A stretch of 64,000 nucleotides of DNA from Thermophilibacter immobilis (GTDB lineage: Bacteria > Actinomycetota > Coriobacteriia > Coriobacteriales > Atopobiaceae). Shown here one piece after another: positions 19,210 through 28,393 of this stretch (the stretch's first letter is position 1; each line of letters opens with the position of its first letter). The position numbers and the translations under genes were made by a program. The notes below the pieces were generated by a model. The model did no database searches. It had not been told where the DNA came from and saw only the letters and a list, made by a program, of their open reading frames with translations. The stretch covers positions 1,054,001-1,118,000 of the forward strand of contig NZ_CP063767.1 of assembly GCF_015277515.1 (NCBI RefSeq). The letters run 5' to 3'.

Positions 19210-19303
19210 CCCTCGCTCAGTTCATCCGCCGGCGTCCTTGGGATCCGGCGTGGACATCGCACAACGTAGTGTATGTACGCAACAGAAAGGGATGGGCTTT
19301 TAC

Positions 19304-20617
19304 ATGGACAAGTTCTTCAAGACACAGGAGAGGGGCTCAAGCGTCGGACAGGAGCTGCGCGCCGGTCTGACGACCTTCCTTGCGATGGCGTACATCATCG
19401 CGGTGAACCCGTCTTTGCTGTCTCAGGCTGGGGTTCCCGTGACGGCAGCCGTCACCGCCACCTGCATCGGTGCCGGCGTCATGACCATCTGCATGGGGCT
19501 GTTCTCCAACCGACCGCTCGCCTGCGCCTCGGGCATGGGCGTCAACGCGGTCGTGGCCTTCACGTTGACCGCCGTCGCCGGCGGAGACTGGCACGCGGCC
19601 AACGCGGTCATCTTCATCGAGGGCGTCGCCATCCTCGTCCTCGTCCTGTGCGGCCTGCGCGGGGCCATCATGGATGCCATCCCCGTGTCCCTGCGCCACG
19701 CCATATCGGTGGGCCTGGGCCTGTTCATCGCCATGATCGGGCTCAAGGACGGCGGCATCATCACGGCCAACGACTCCACCATGGTGGCCCTCGGTGACGT
19801 CTTCAGCCCCACCTTCCTCGTAGGTCTCATCTCCATCGTCGCGACCGTCGTCGTCTACTCCATGAACGTCAAGGGCGCCCTGCTCATCGCCATCGCCATC
19901 GCCGTCGTCGCGGGGATCCCCCTCGGCATCACGCAGGTACCTGCCGGCATCGTGTCCGGCCTCGACTTCTCCTCCGTCGGCGCGCCCTTCCTCCCGGACG
20001 AGAGCGGCGTGATGGGCATCGCGAAGGTCGTCACCAACCCGACGCTGCTCATCTTCGCGTTCTCGCTCATGATGTCCGACTTCTTCGACACCATGGGCAC
20101 CGCCATGGCCGTCGCCAAGCAGGGCGAGTTTTTGACTGACGACGGCAACGTCGAGGACATCAAGCAGATCCTCATCGTCGACTCGGCCGCCGCTGCGGTG
20201 GGCGGCCTGATGGGTGCCTCGTCGATCACCACCTTCGTCGAGTCCACCGCCGGTGCCGCCGACGGCGGTCGCACCGGCCTCACCTCCGTCACCACGGGCG
20301 TCCTGTTCATCCTCGCGGCGTTCTTTACGCCGATCATCTCGATCGTGAGCTCGGCGGCCACGTGCGGGGCCCTCGTGCTCGTGGGCTTCCTCATGATGAG
20401 CGAGGTCGTCGAGATCGACTGGTCCGACCTGCTCCAGGGCTTCCCGGCGTTCATGATCGTCATCGGCGTGCCCATGACCTACTCGATCTCCAACGGCATC
20501 GGCTTCGGCTTCATCGCCTACGTCATCGTGGCGGTCGTCACCGGCCAGATCAAGAAGGTCAAGCCGCTCATGTGGGTCGCGACCGCCGCCTTCCTCGTCT
20601 ACTTCCTCATCGCGTAG
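19304..20617 (+). CDS. NCS2/AzgA-type guanine-hypoxanthine permease
   Basis: A proton-driven purine importer of the AzgA/PbuG branch. The 437-residue protein has about 12-14 membrane helices. Family markers are the N-terminal MDKFFKTQERGSSVGQELRAGLTTFLAMAYII, VNPSLL, the GMGVNAVVAFT segment and DFFDTMGTAMAVAKQGEF with the substrate-site Asp and Glu residues. The start at 19304 matches the family N terminus; an in-frame ATG four codons upstream lies too close to AAAGGG. A strong terminator follows. No purine-riboswitch-like leader was recognised upstream. Confidence 0.9.
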   Translation: MDKFFKTQERGSSVGQELRAGLTTFLAMAYIIAVNPSLLSQAGVPVTAAVTATCIGAGVMTICMGLFSNRPLACASGMGVNAVVAFTLTAVAGGDWHAANAVIFIEGVAILVLVLCGLRGAIMDAIPVSLRHAISVGLGLFIAMIGLKDGGIITANDSTMVALGDVFSPTFLVGLISIVATVVVYSMNVKGALLIAIAIAVVAGIPLGITQVPAGIVSGLDFSSVGAPFLPDESGVMGIAKVVTNPTLLIFAFSLMMSDFFDTMGTAMAVAKQGEFLTDDGNVEDIKQILIVDSAAAAVGGLMGASSITTFVESTAGAADGGRTGLTSVTTGVLFILAAFFTPIISIVSSAATCGALVLVGFLMMSEVVEIDWSDLLQGFPAFMIVIGVPMTYSISNGIGFGFIAYVIVAVVTGQIKKVKPLMWVATAAFLVYFLIA

Positions 20618-20634
20618 GAAAACGCTTCGCGTCA

Positions 20635-20662
20635 GGGGCCCGGATTCGTCCGGGCCCCTTTT
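20635..20662 (+). terminator. Rho-independent terminator after purine permease
   Basis: Perfect 10-base stem GGGGCCCGGA / TCCGGGCCCC with a TTCG tetraloop, followed by TTTT. It separates the purine permease from the uracil permease transcript. Confidence 0.95.
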
Positions 20663-20695
20663 GCTGTCCACCCTCACTCGAAAGGGGAGTGACAC

Positions 20696-21982
20696 ATGGG
20701 TTCAAAGGAGCGTCGCATCATCGGCGTCGATGAGCGTGTCTCGGTGGGGCGCGCCATCCCATTGGGCATCCAGCACATGATGAGCATGTTCGGCTCGACG
20801 GTGCTCGTGCCTGTTCTCACGGGGCTCGACCCCAACGTCGCGATCATGTGCTCGGGCATAGGCACGATCTGCTACCTCCTGGTGACGGGCAATAAGATTC
20901 CCAGCTATCTGGGCAGCTCCTTCGCCTTTATCAGCCCCATCCTGGCGGTGGGAGCCACGCGTGGCCTCGGCGCCGCCATGTCGGGCGTCATCGTCGCCGG
21001 CGTGGTGTTTCTCGTCATAGCCGGCATCATCAGGCTCGTGGGAACCGGCTGGCTCGAGCGCGTCCTGCCCCCCGTGCTCGTGGCCTCCGTCATGATCGTC
21101 ATCGGTGTGGGGCTCTCTGCCACCGCCGCCAAGATGGCTCTTATGACGAGCACGGCCGACGGAGACTCCGTGTTCTTTGCCACAGGAGCCCTCGTTGCGG
21201 CCCTCACGCTGTGCGCCGCGGTTGTCTTCTCGGGCATGGGCGGCGTGCTCGGGACCATCCCCATCCTCCTGGCCATTATCGTCGGCTATTTGGTGGCCAT
21301 TTCGCTGGGACTCGTGGACCTCGGCCCCGTGGAGCAGGCGGCGTGGATCGGTCTTCCCAGCATCTCCGCCCCTCGTTTCGACGTGGGCGCCATCGCGCTC
21401 GTCGCACCGGTGGCCCTGGTCACGGTCATCGAGCACATCGGTCATCTTCTCGCCGTCGGCGAGATCGTGGGCAAGGACTATCGCCCGATGCTACCTCGCT
21501 CGCTTGCGGGCGACGGCATCTCGACGGTCATCTCGGGCTTTCTCGGCGGCCCCCCGACGACCACCTATGCTGAGAACATCGGCGTCATGAGCGTCACGCG
21601 CGTCTACTCGACGCAGATCTTCTGGTATGCGGGCGGCTTCGCGCTGCTCGTGGGTGGCTTCTGCCCCAAGCTCGCCGCTCTCATCCGCTCCATCCCGAGC
21701 CCCGTCATGGGAGGCGTGTGCCTGCTGCTCTTTGGCCTCATCGCCTCGAATGGTCTGCGCATGCTCGTCAGCAACAAGGTGGACTTCGATGCCAATCGAA
21801 ACCTCATGATCGCCTCGGTTGTCATCATCTTGGGCGTGGGCATGGAGACGGCCGGCATCTCGATTCCCCTTGGTGGCTACATGCTGCCCGGCATGGCCAC
21901 CTCCACGCTCGTGGGCATCGTCTTGAACCTCATCCTGCCGGTCCCCCAGCCGGCACCAGGCGCAGACGGGTCCAAGGCCTAG
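20696..21982 (+). CDS. uraA: Uracil (uracil-xanthine) permease, NCS2 family
   Basis: The 428-residue membrane protein belongs to the UraA/PyrP branch of NCS2 uracil:proton symporters. Diagnostic stretches are LGIQHMMSMFGSTVLVPVLTG, YLGSSFAFISPI, the HIGH-like VTVIEHIGHLLAVGEIVGKDY and GGPPTTTYAENIGVMSVT, which carries residues of the uracil site. It has its own ribosome site (AAAGGGGAG) and lies behind the terminator of the purine permease, so the two nucleobase transporters are neighbours but probably separate transcripts. Confidence 0.92.
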   Translation: MGSKERRIIGVDERVSVGRAIPLGIQHMMSMFGSTVLVPVLTGLDPNVAIMCSGIGTICYLLVTGNKIPSYLGSSFAFISPILAVGATRGLGAAMSGVIVAGVVFLVIAGIIRLVGTGWLERVLPPVLVASVMIVIGVGLSATAAKMALMTSTADGDSVFFATGALVAALTLCAAVVFSGMGGVLGTIPILLAIIVGYLVAISLGLVDLGPVEQAAWIGLPSISAPRFDVGAIALVAPVALVTVIEHIGHLLAVGEIVGKDYRPMLPRSLAGDGISTVISGFLGGPPTTTYAENIGVMSVTRVYSTQIFWYAGGFALLVGGFCPKLAALIRSIPSPVMGGVCLLLFGLIASNGLRMLVSNKVDFDANRNLMIASVVIILGVGMETAGISIPLGGYMLPGMATSTLVGIVLNLILPVPQPAPGADGSKA

Positions 21983-22221
21983 GTAGGAGGCTCCGTCAGT
22001 CTCGTTCCATGTGCCTGACACCTAACTCTATGGCGGTCCTCCGTGCCTTGGGTCGCCCTTTTGCGCATTCGAGGGTCCCCCAAGCCGTCAGGCCTCCTTA
22101 GGCCCCTAAGAGAATGCTTCCCACGGGGGAGTCCCACCTCATGCGGGCCCGCCCCACGTGAAGTTAGAACGAGGGTCGCGCGGGTATCTCTACTTACAAC
22201 ATGAGACGAAAGGGGACAGAC

Positions 22222-23178
22222 ATGTCCGATAGCACCACTCAGAGGCACGACCTTGTCATCGTGGGCGGCGGCCCCGCCGGCCTCACGGCTGCCATCTATG
22301 CCGAGCGAGCCCTCCTCGACACCGTGACCCTCGAGCGCGAGGCGCTCGGCGGCCAGATGATCCTCACGAACGAGGTGGACAACTATCCCGGCACCCCTCA
22401 CACGGACGGCTTCACGCTGACGGACGCCATGCGTGCGCAAGCCGAGGACCTCGGTGCCACCATCGTGATGGATCCCGTGAGCAGCATCGCCCATGACGAG
22501 ACCACGGGACGCTTCGCCGTCAAGGGATCCCAGGGCACCTACGACGCGTCCTCGGTCATTCTGGCGGCCGGGGCCCATCCGCGCCTCGCCGGGTTCGAGG
22601 GCGAGGAACATTATTCCGGGCACGGAGTCTCGTACTGCGCCACCTGCGATGGCATGTTCTACAGAAACAAACAGGTGTTCGTAATCGGGGGAGGAAACTC
22701 CGCAGCGGAGGAGGCCATCTTCCTGACGCGATTTGCCAACAAGGTCACGCTCATCGTGCGCAAGGACCACCTGCGCGCGCAGGCCTCCGTCATAGAGCAG
22801 CTCGACAAGAACGAGAAGATTGAGGTCCGGCTGCTCACGAGCATCCTCAAGGTCGAGGGCAACGAGCTTCCGACCATGCTGACCTTCCGTGACAACGCGA
22901 CCGGCGAGACGCACGTCGAGACCTACGAGGAAGGGTCGTTCGGCGTGTTCGTCCTCGTGGGGCGTGTGCCGGAGACCGAGCTCGTGGCCGACCTCATCGA
23001 GCGCGACCGCGCGGGCTATGCGATTACGGACGAGCGCATGGCCACCAGGACGCCCGGTCTGTTCGTGGCCGGAGACGCGCGCCAGAAGCCGCTCAGGCAG
23101 ATCGTCACGGCGGCCGCAGACGGGGCATCGGCAGCCACCAGCGCCGCGGCCTTCCTCGGCCAGCCCGTCGAGGGCTGA
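22222..23178 (+). CDS. trxB: Thioredoxin-disulfide reductase
   Basis: TrxB uses NADPH and FAD to reduce thioredoxin. The 318-residue product has the FAD motif GGGPAG (residues 15-20), redox-active Cys139 and Cys142 in CATCDG, the NADPH motif GGGNSAAEEA and the C-terminal GDARQKPLRQIVTAAADGA block. It is preceded by about 240 bases without a recognisable gene, and by AAAGGGGA before the ATG. No thioredoxin gene is adjacent; in this window MsrA is a likely downstream consumer. Confidence 0.94.
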   Translation: MSDSTTQRHDLVIVGGGPAGLTAAIYAERALLDTVTLEREALGGQMILTNEVDNYPGTPHTDGFTLTDAMRAQAEDLGATIVMDPVSSIAHDETTGRFAVKGSQGTYDASSVILAAGAHPRLAGFEGEEHYSGHGVSYCATCDGMFYRNKQVFVIGGGNSAAEEAIFLTRFANKVTLIVRKDHLRAQASVIEQLDKNEKIEVRLLTSILKVEGNELPTMLTFRDNATGETHVETYEEGSFGVFVLVGRVPETELVADLIERDRAGYAITDERMATRTPGLFVAGDARQKPLRQIVTAAADGASAATSAAAFLGQPVEG

Positions 23179-23207
23179 AGGGGCTCGTTCGAGTAAGGGT
23201 TTCTAGG

Positions 23208-23255
23208 GAGAGGGCCTCGGGGAGTCTTAACACCCTCCGAGTCCCTCTCTTTATA
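23208..23255 (+). terminator. Terminator after trxB
   Basis: An imperfect stem pairs GAGAGGG...CTCGG with CCGAG...CCCTCTC around a short loop, followed by TTTATA. It also faces the converging ClC gene. Just downstream (23250-23310) the sequence is markedly AT-rich for this genome. Confidence 0.7.
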
Positions 23256-23332
23256 CTGGTTTATAAAACCGTGATAATATATCTTATGTAAAGTAAAGAC
23301 AACAAACAGCCACGGAGAGGTTGCAAGGGCCC

Positions 23333-24943
23333 CTACTCCCTCAGATGGGTCCCGCACATGAGGCCGAGCTTGAGCGAGGCGTCCTCTGCGGCATCGGCGT
23401 CCACGATGAAGAGCAGCTCGTCCAGGGCGTACAGGCGCGTGTCCCCCGTGGCCACGATCTCCGTTCCGGCGCGCTCGATCGTCATGACGCGCACGTTGTC
23501 CGGCCAGGCCACCTCGCGCACGAGCTTGCCCTCTAGATGGCTCGCCGCGGCCACGTGGACGGTCCTGAGAACCTTCTCGCCACCGTCTGCGAGTCCGCTG
23601 ACCTGGGGGTCGTCAGGATCGGTACCCAGAAGCGCGGCCAGTAGATGATCGTAGAAGGCATCGGTGCGCAGCAGGTTCGCCGTCACGTAGGCGAGGATGG
23701 AGACGATCGACACCGCGAGCAACGCGTCGAAGGACCCCGTCAGCTCGAAGACAAGGACGACGGCCGTGATCGGGGCCCGCACGACGCCCGCAAAGAGCCC
23801 TGCGATGCCCAGGGCGACGAAGTTGGGAAAGAAGGCCGGAGAGAGGCCCACGAGATTCGTGGAAAGGCTCGAGAACAGCCCGCCCACGAGGGCCCCCATG
23901 ACGACGAGGGGAAAGAGGGTCCCCCCCGGTGCCCCCGAGCTGAAGCTCATCGTGGTGAACACATACTTCCCCACCAGCAGCGCCGCGATTGCGCCGATCG
24001 TGAGCGCCTGGGGCGAGAGAATCTGCTCGAGGATGGCGTCTCCCCCGCACATGAGATCGGGCCAGGCGAAGGCCGCGACGCCCGAGAGCGCAAAGGGAAC
24101 GGCGAGGCGGGAGTACGGCAGGTGGCCCCCTATGCGCGAAAAGCCCTGCTGGCAGGCAAACATCCCGCGGTTGTGAGCGGCGCCAAGCGCCCCGCAGAGC
24201 ACCCCGAGGAGGATGACGAGGGCATAGTCGATGTGCGGGAGGTCGCTCACCAGGGCGAGGCTCAGGACGGGGGCAACCCCGAGCACCTGGGAGACGAGAA
24301 AGTCAGACGCAACCGCCGAGCACATGACCGAGATGATGAGCGGGGCGCTGAACTGCTTGTGAATCTCCTCTAGGGCAAACAGGACGCCCGTGAGAGGGGC
24401 GTGGAAGGCAGCCGACATGCCCGCCGCCGCGCCGCAGGTCACGAGAAGGCGCTCCTCCCCCCTCTTGCGCCCGAGCCCGCGCGAGAGGGCCTTGCCCGCC
24501 ATGGCCCCCAGCTGTACGGACGGACCCTCGCGGCCCAGGGAGAGACCTGCGAGGGCCAGGAGCGTCCCCTCGGCGAACTTGGCCGGGATGACGCGGTGCC
24601 AGGGCATGTCAATCCGCCCGATGACCTCGGCGTCGACCTGCGGGATGCCCGAGCCCGAGGTGAACGGCTCCCAGAGCAGGAGGCGCGAGACCACGACGAG
24701 AATCACCACGAGCACGGCGAACCACGCCGCCATGAGCAGGGGGCTTCCCGCCGCCGCTCCCGTGAGCCCCCGCAGCAGTCTCTCGGCACCGGACAGGGAG
24801 AGACGGTAGAGGGTGACAAGCGCCCCTGCGACAAGGCCCACGAGCGCCCCCTCGCCAACCAGGCTCACCTGGAAGCGACGAGAGAGGCGCCGTGAGACCT
24901 CATGCTGTGGGGCGTGCTCCCTAGTAATACGACCCGCCGCCAT
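23333..24943 (-). CDS. ClC-family chloride channel/transporter with RCK_C domain
   Basis: The 536-residue protein is a ClC anion channel or H+/Cl- antiporter. It has the three ion-path signatures GSGIPQV, GREGPSVQLGA (containing a gating-type Glu) and a GGTLFPLVVMGA equivalent of GxFxP. About the last 80 residues look like a cytoplasmic RCK_C (TrkA-C) regulatory domain. Start is uncertain: the ATG at 24943 overlaps the end of the NlpC gene by 23 bases and lacks a strong ribosome site, so a downstream start is possible. Cotranscription with the NlpC gene is likely. Confidence 0.88.
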   Translation of the reverse strand: MAAGRITREHAPQHEVSRRLSRRFQVSLVGEGALVGLVAGALVTLYRLSLSGAERLLRGLTGAAAGSPLLMAAWFAVLVVILVVVSRLLLWEPFTSGSGIPQVDAEVIGRIDMPWHRVIPAKFAEGTLLALAGLSLGREGPSVQLGAMAGKALSRGLGRKRGEERLLVTCGAAAGMSAAFHAPLTGVLFALEEIHKQFSAPLIISVMCSAVASDFLVSQVLGVAPVLSLALVSDLPHIDYALVILLGVLCGALGAAHNRGMFACQQGFSRIGGHLPYSRLAVPFALSGVAAFAWPDLMCGGDAILEQILSPQALTIGAIAALLVGKYVFTTMSFSSGAPGGTLFPLVVMGALVGGLFSSLSTNLVGLSPAFFPNFVALGIAGLFAGVVRAPITAVVLVFELTGSFDALLAVSIVSILAYVTANLLRTDAFYDHLLAALLGTDPDDPQVSGLADGGEKVLRTVHVAAASHLEGKLVREVAWPDNVRVMTIERAGTEIVATGDTRLYALDELLFIVDADAAEDASLKLGLMCGTHLRE

Positions 24944-26096
24944 AGAAGCCGTAGATGTTGCCCACCTTGACATTGGTACCCGGACTGGGCGCATGGACCA
25001 TCTGGCCGCCGCCTACGTAGATGCCCACGTGGGCACCACCATTCGTGAAGACGAGGTCACCATAGCTCAGCTGGTCCTGGGAGGACTTCCATCCGCCGGA
25101 TGCCTTAACGGAGGCAATCATGGAGTAGGTGTCACGACCGCGTGCGTAGCCATAGCTATAGCAGACAAGCCCGGAGCAATCAAAAGAGCTGGGGCCTGTG
25201 GCACCCCATACATAGGGCTTGCCGACCTGGGCAAGGGCGGTAGAAACGCCTCCGCCAACCGGCGCGGTTGATCCGGAGGAGCCTGAACCCGAGGAGCTTC
25301 CCCCGCCGCTTGTATTGCTATTCGTGTTGGAGTTCGTATTTGTGGTGCCTGAATTCGAACTCGTGCCAGTACTCGTAGCAGTCTGCGTCGTAGTGGAACC
25401 CCCCGTGCCCGCCGCGCCGCCCGTGGCGGTGAGCGCGGCGTTGTTGGTGTCGACGGCGGCGACCGCGGCAGCCACGTTGGAGCTCGCCTCGGCGGCGAGC
25501 TGGGCCTGGACCTCGGCGTCAAGCGAGTCGTAGAGGCTCGTGGCCTCGGCGACACGGGACTGGTACTCACTGACCTGCGTCTGCATGGCGTCGACCTGCG
25601 CCTGCTGAGAGGCCTGCTGGTCCTCGAGCTCCCCCATCTCCTGCTCGAGCTGGTCCTCGATCTGGCGGACGTCGGCGATGTTGGAGGCCTGCTGCTCGGA
25701 GACCTTGTCAAGGTAGTAGATGCGGCTCACGAGGTCCTCGGGGCTCGTGGAGCCCAGGACGAAGTCGAGCGTGGTTTGCGAGCCGGACTTGTAGGAGCTG
25801 CGCATGTTGCCGCCCAGCTCCGCCTGCTTGTCCTCGAGCTCCTGCTGGGTCTGCTCGATCTGGGCCTGCTTCTCGGCGATGTCGTAGTCGGTGCTCTCGA
25901 GGGTCTCGGTGGCGTCGGAGAGCTGGGACTGGTAGCTCGCGAGCTCAGAACCGAGGGAGTCGAGCTGTGTCGAGGCGCTTGCGAGGTCGGAGGCCGGGTC
26001 GGCCAGGGCGACGCCCGCGGGGGCCACGGCGAAGGCTGCGGGACCCGCGAGTGCGACGACAAGGCCCGCGGAGACGATCTTGTGCCTGAAAGTCAT
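24921..26096 (-). CDS. Secreted NlpC/P60 peptidoglycan hydrolase with coiled coil
   Basis: The 391-residue protein has a signal peptide (about 1-32, cleavage after AGVALA), a long coiled coil (about 36-205), a Ser/Thr/Asn/Gly-rich linker and a C-terminal NlpC/P60 domain (about 280-391) with catalytic Cys in FDCSGLV and His in GAHVGIYVGG. Such RipA/CwlO-like enzymes cut D-Glu-meso-DAP bonds during daughter-cell separation or elongation, and the coiled coil usually mediates control by a partner. The start is placed at the ATG with GAAGGGAAC upstream, giving a normal signal peptide. Palindromic sequence upstream suggests regulation. Confidence 0.9.
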   Translation of the reverse strand: MTFRHKIVSAGLVVALAGPAAFAVAPAGVALADPASDLASASTQLDSLGSELASYQSQLSDATETLESTDYDIAEKQAQIEQTQQELEDKQAELGGNMRSSYKSGSQTTLDFVLGSTSPEDLVSRIYYLDKVSEQQASNIADVRQIEDQLEQEMGELEDQQASQQAQVDAMQTQVSEYQSRVAEATSLYDSLDAEVQAQLAAEASSNVAAAVAAVDTNNAALTATGGAAGTGGSTTTQTATSTGTSSNSGTTNTNSNTNSNTSGGGSSSGSGSSGSTAPVGGGVSTALAQVGKPYVWGATGPSSFDCSGLVCYSYGYARGRDTYSMIASVKASGGWKSSQDQLSYGDLVFTNGGAHVGIYVGGGQMVHAPSPGTNVKVGNIYGFYGGGSYY

Positions 26097-26164
26097 AAGC
26101 GAGTTCCCTTCGATAGGCATGAGTCCCATTCTAGGCTGCCCTTTGCAGCGCGCCAAGACGTCCA

Positions 26165-26200
26165 TACTATAGTCACGTTACCAAATTCATGGTAACAATG
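26165..26200 (-). promoter_or_regulatory. Promoter with GTTACC/GGTAAC palindrome upstream of NlpC gene
   Basis: GTTACC (26177-26182) and GGTAAC (26191-26196) form an inverted repeat with an 8-base spacer. On the minus strand it overlaps TTACCA, 18 bases before a -10-like TATAGT (26172-26167). This is an operator-like arrangement for an unidentified repressor. Confidence 0.55.
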
Positions 26201-26231
26201 CCAGCGCGCGAAGCAGAGTGCCAGCTGATGT

Positions 26232-26765
26232 CTAGTCCACTTGGACGAGCGTGAACATCTCCTGGTCGAACTCGCGGGCGACGACCTCGCGCGCATGGAG
26301 GAAGGCGAGCTCGAGGATGAACGAGAAGCCCTCGAGCGTGGCCCCGGCCTGCTCAACCAGCTGGGCGCAGGCCACGGCCGTGCCGCCCGTGGCGATGAGG
26401 TCGTCCACGACGAGCACACGGTCGTCGTGGACGAGCGCGTCTTTGTGGATCTGCAGCTCGTCGGTCCCGTACTCGAGGGCGTAGGACTGCGAGTAGACCT
26501 CGCGGGGCAGCTTCCCGGGCTTGCGCGCCGGCACGAACCCACAGCCGAGCTTGTAGGCCACGGGAACCCCCACCAGAAAGCCGCGCGCCTCGGCACCCAC
26601 GACCTTGGTCACGCCCCTGTTGGCGAAGTGGCTGGCAATGTGGTCGACCACGGCTGCGAGTGCCTCGGCGTCGTCGAACAGGGGCGTGATGTCCTTGAAG
26701 ACGACGCCCGGCTCGGGGTAGTCGGGGATGTCGATAATGCGGCTCTCAAAGTCGAAGTCTGGCAC
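26232..26765 (-). CDS. apt: Adenine phosphoribosyltransferase
   Basis: Apt salvages adenine to AMP using PRPP. The 177-residue protein has the PRPP-binding loop VLVVDDLIATGGTA (residues 117-130), the N-terminal PGVVFKDITPLF motif specific to Apt and the flexible-loop tyrosine region YSQSYALEYG. The length is typical. It follows the FtsR-like gene by about 50 bases on the same strand and may belong to that transcript; a NlpC-specific promoter lies downstream. Confidence 0.95.
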   Translation of the reverse strand: MPDFDFESRIIDIPDYPEPGVVFKDITPLFDDAEALAAVVDHIASHFANRGVTKVVGAEARGFLVGVPVAYKLGCGFVPARKPGKLPREVYSQSYALEYGTDELQIHKDALVHDDRVLVVDDLIATGGTAVACAQLVEQAGATLEGFSFILELAFLHAREVVAREFDQEMFTLVQVD

Positions 26766-26812
26766 GTGCGGTCCCTCTTTCTTTTTTGGCGGGCCCCGGG
26801 GCCCGGCGGGCG

Positions 26813-27544
26813 CTAGTCGTCAGCGTCCTTGAACGGTTCTTTGATGCGACGTGCGATGAGCTCGTCGCGCACGGCGTTGGTGAGGCCGAGCATGCGCGAG
26901 AAGGCTTGGTCGAAGCGCTGGCGCGTCTCTTCGGTCCTCTCGAGCTCAACGCCGCCGCCCTTCTTGGCAAAGACGACGAGCGCCTGCTCGAACATGGCGG
27001 ACTCGCGGTTGGCGGCGATGACGTACTGGCGCAGATTCTTGGGCCCGATGCCAAAGTGGCGCAGCTCGTCGCAGACGCGAACCAGCGGGAAGTCGCGGCC
27101 GTCAACGAGGTCGCGGCCGTGCGGCGAGCGCCTGAGCTCAATGACGCCCGCCTCGGAGAGCTGGCGTACGAAGCTCACCGTGGTGCCCACGAGCTCGGGC
27201 ATGCGGTCGATGGGGTGCAGCCTCTTCGCCACCTCCTCGTCGTCGACGGGCAGCCTGATGGCGCCCGGCTCCTCTCCCGTCGCGCGCGGCTGCCCGGAGT
27301 CCGTGTGCTCGAGCTCCTCCTTGATGACGGAAAGGGGCAGGAAGCGGTTCTTCTGCAGGTAGAGAATGGTCTCCAGACGGTGCACGTCCTTCTGGGAGTA
27401 GAGCCGGTAGCCACTCGGGGTGCGCGAGGGGTTGAGGAGCCCCTCGTCCTGGAGGTAGCGGACCTTGGAGACCGAGAGGTCGGGGTACTGCGGCTGCAGC
27501 TTCTTGACGACCTTCCCGATGGTCAGGTATCCGGCGTCGGGCAT
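26813..27544 (-). CDS. MerR-family regulator, FtsR-like
   Basis: The 243-residue protein has an N-terminal MerR winged helix (about 5-75; SVSKVRYLQDEGLLNPSRTPSGYRLYS) and a second C-terminal MerR-like helical region (about 115-180, VGTTVSFVRQLSEAGVIELRR ... HFGIGPKNLRQYV). This double arrangement and its position beside a GarA/OdhI-type FHA gene match FtsR (Rv1828 / Cg1631), an actinobacterial activator of ftsZ. No metal-binding Cys signature is present. The start at 27544 follows the FHA stop by five bases. The target genes here are not known. Confidence 0.8.
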   Translation of the reverse strand: MPDAGYLTIGKVVKKLQPQYPDLSVSKVRYLQDEGLLNPSRTPSGYRLYSQKDVHRLETILYLQKNRFLPLSVIKEELEHTDSGQPRATGEEPGAIRLPVDDEEVAKRLHPIDRMPELVGTTVSFVRQLSEAGVIELRRSPHGRDLVDGRDFPLVRVCDELRHFGIGPKNLRQYVIAANRESAMFEQALVVFAKKGGGVELERTEETRQRFDQAFSRMLGLTNAVRDELIARRIKEPFKDADD

Positions 27545-27549
27545 GCCGC

Positions 27550-27969
27550 TTACGCCTCGGTATCGATCCTGCGCGTGCGCGCGTTGGTGTGGAAGACCAT
27601 GCGGAAGGTTCCGATCTGGATGGTCGAGCCGTCCTTGAGGCTCGCCTTGCTCACGATGGCGCCGTCGACCCAGGTGCCGTTGAGCGAGCCGAGGTCCTCG
27701 ATGGAGGAGGCGCCGAGCACGAGGTTGGAGAGGTCCATCCGGGCATGGTGGCGCGACACGGTCATGTCGTTGAGGAAGACGCTGTTCTTGGGGTCTCGCC
27801 CGAGCGTTATCTCGGCGGCGTCGAGCTCGAAGGTCTCCCCTATCTGAGGTCCCTTGACGATGGTCAGCGTGGGATGCGCGGGACGGGCGCCTCCCATGAG
27901 GTCGGGAACGGTGGAATCGGCGGCGGGCATCCGAAAGATCTCGGTCGCGTCGGTATTGGAGTTGGGCAT
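27550..27969 (-). CDS. FHA-domain protein, GarA/OdhI-like
   Basis: The 139-residue protein has an FHA phosphopeptide-binding domain (about 34-130) with GRD (57-59), SRHH (72-75) and LGSLNGTWV. The N terminus has DATEIFRMP, which resembles the ETTSVF phosphorylation site of GarA/OdhI. In mycobacteria and corynebacteria that phosphorylated Thr flips the protein off 2-oxoglutarate dehydrogenase and glutamate enzymes. The same regulatory idea is inferred here; the kinase is not in the window. Start at 27969 has GGGGAGAG upstream. It forms an operon with the FtsR-like gene. Confidence 0.82.
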   Translation of the reverse strand: MPNSNTDATEIFRMPAADSTVPDLMGGARPAHPTLTIVKGPQIGETFELDAAEITLGRDPKNSVFLNDMTVSRHHARMDLSNLVLGASSIEDLGSLNGTWVDGAIVSKASLKDGSTIQIGTFRMVFHTNARTRRIDTEA

Positions 27970-28012
27970 GTCTCTCCCCTCGGGTCGTCTCAACCATCCA
28001 TAATAGCGCGCC

Positions 28013-28393
28013 TTAGCGGCAGGCGACACAGTCCATCTCGATAAGCGCCCCGAGTGGCAGCTCGTGGACGCCCACCACGGCCCTTGCCGGGGCGGGCGTG
28101 GTGAAGCGACGCGCGTAGACCTCGTTCATGGTATCCATGTCCTCGAGGCTCGCGAGGTAGACCGTCGTCTGAGCGACGTCGGCGAGCGTGCAGCCCACCT
28201 CGCCCAAGATCGACTCGATGAGGTCGATCACGCGCTCGGTCTGCGCGGCGATGCCCCCGCCCACGAGCGCGCGGGGGTCGGCGGGCGAGATGGGCAGCTG
28301 GCCGGAGGCAAAGACGAGCCGGCCCGCCGTGGTGCCCTGCGAGTACGGACCGAAGGCGTCGGGCACGCCTCGCGCGTTGATGGAATACTTCAT
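28013..28393 (-). CDS. ridA: RidA family enamine/imine deaminase
   Basis: RidA hydrolyses reactive enamine/imine intermediates such as 2-aminoacrylate formed by PLP enzymes. The 126-residue protein has the family pattern: GPYSQG near the N terminus, ASGQLPISP, and the catalytic Arg of PAPARAVVGVHELPLGALIEMDCVA. Its ATG overlaps the previous gene's stop as ATGA, so it is translationally coupled. Serine/cysteine enzymes encoded elsewhere in the window are potential sources of aminoacrylate. Confidence 0.92.
   Translation of the reverse strand: MKYSINARGVPDAFGPYSQGTTAGRLVFASGQLPISPADPRALVGGGIAAQTERVIDLIESILGEVGCTLADVAQTTVYLASLEDMDTMNEVYARRFTTPAPARAVVGVHELPLGALIEMDCVACR

Noticed and set aside
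19210-19303. Purine riboswitch before the purine permease
   Set aside because: The gap is under 100 bases and I see none of the conserved loop sequences or pairing pattern.
21983-22221. A small gene or tRNA between uraA and trxB
   Set aside because: No frame with a ribosome site, no cloverleaf; only weak local palindromes.
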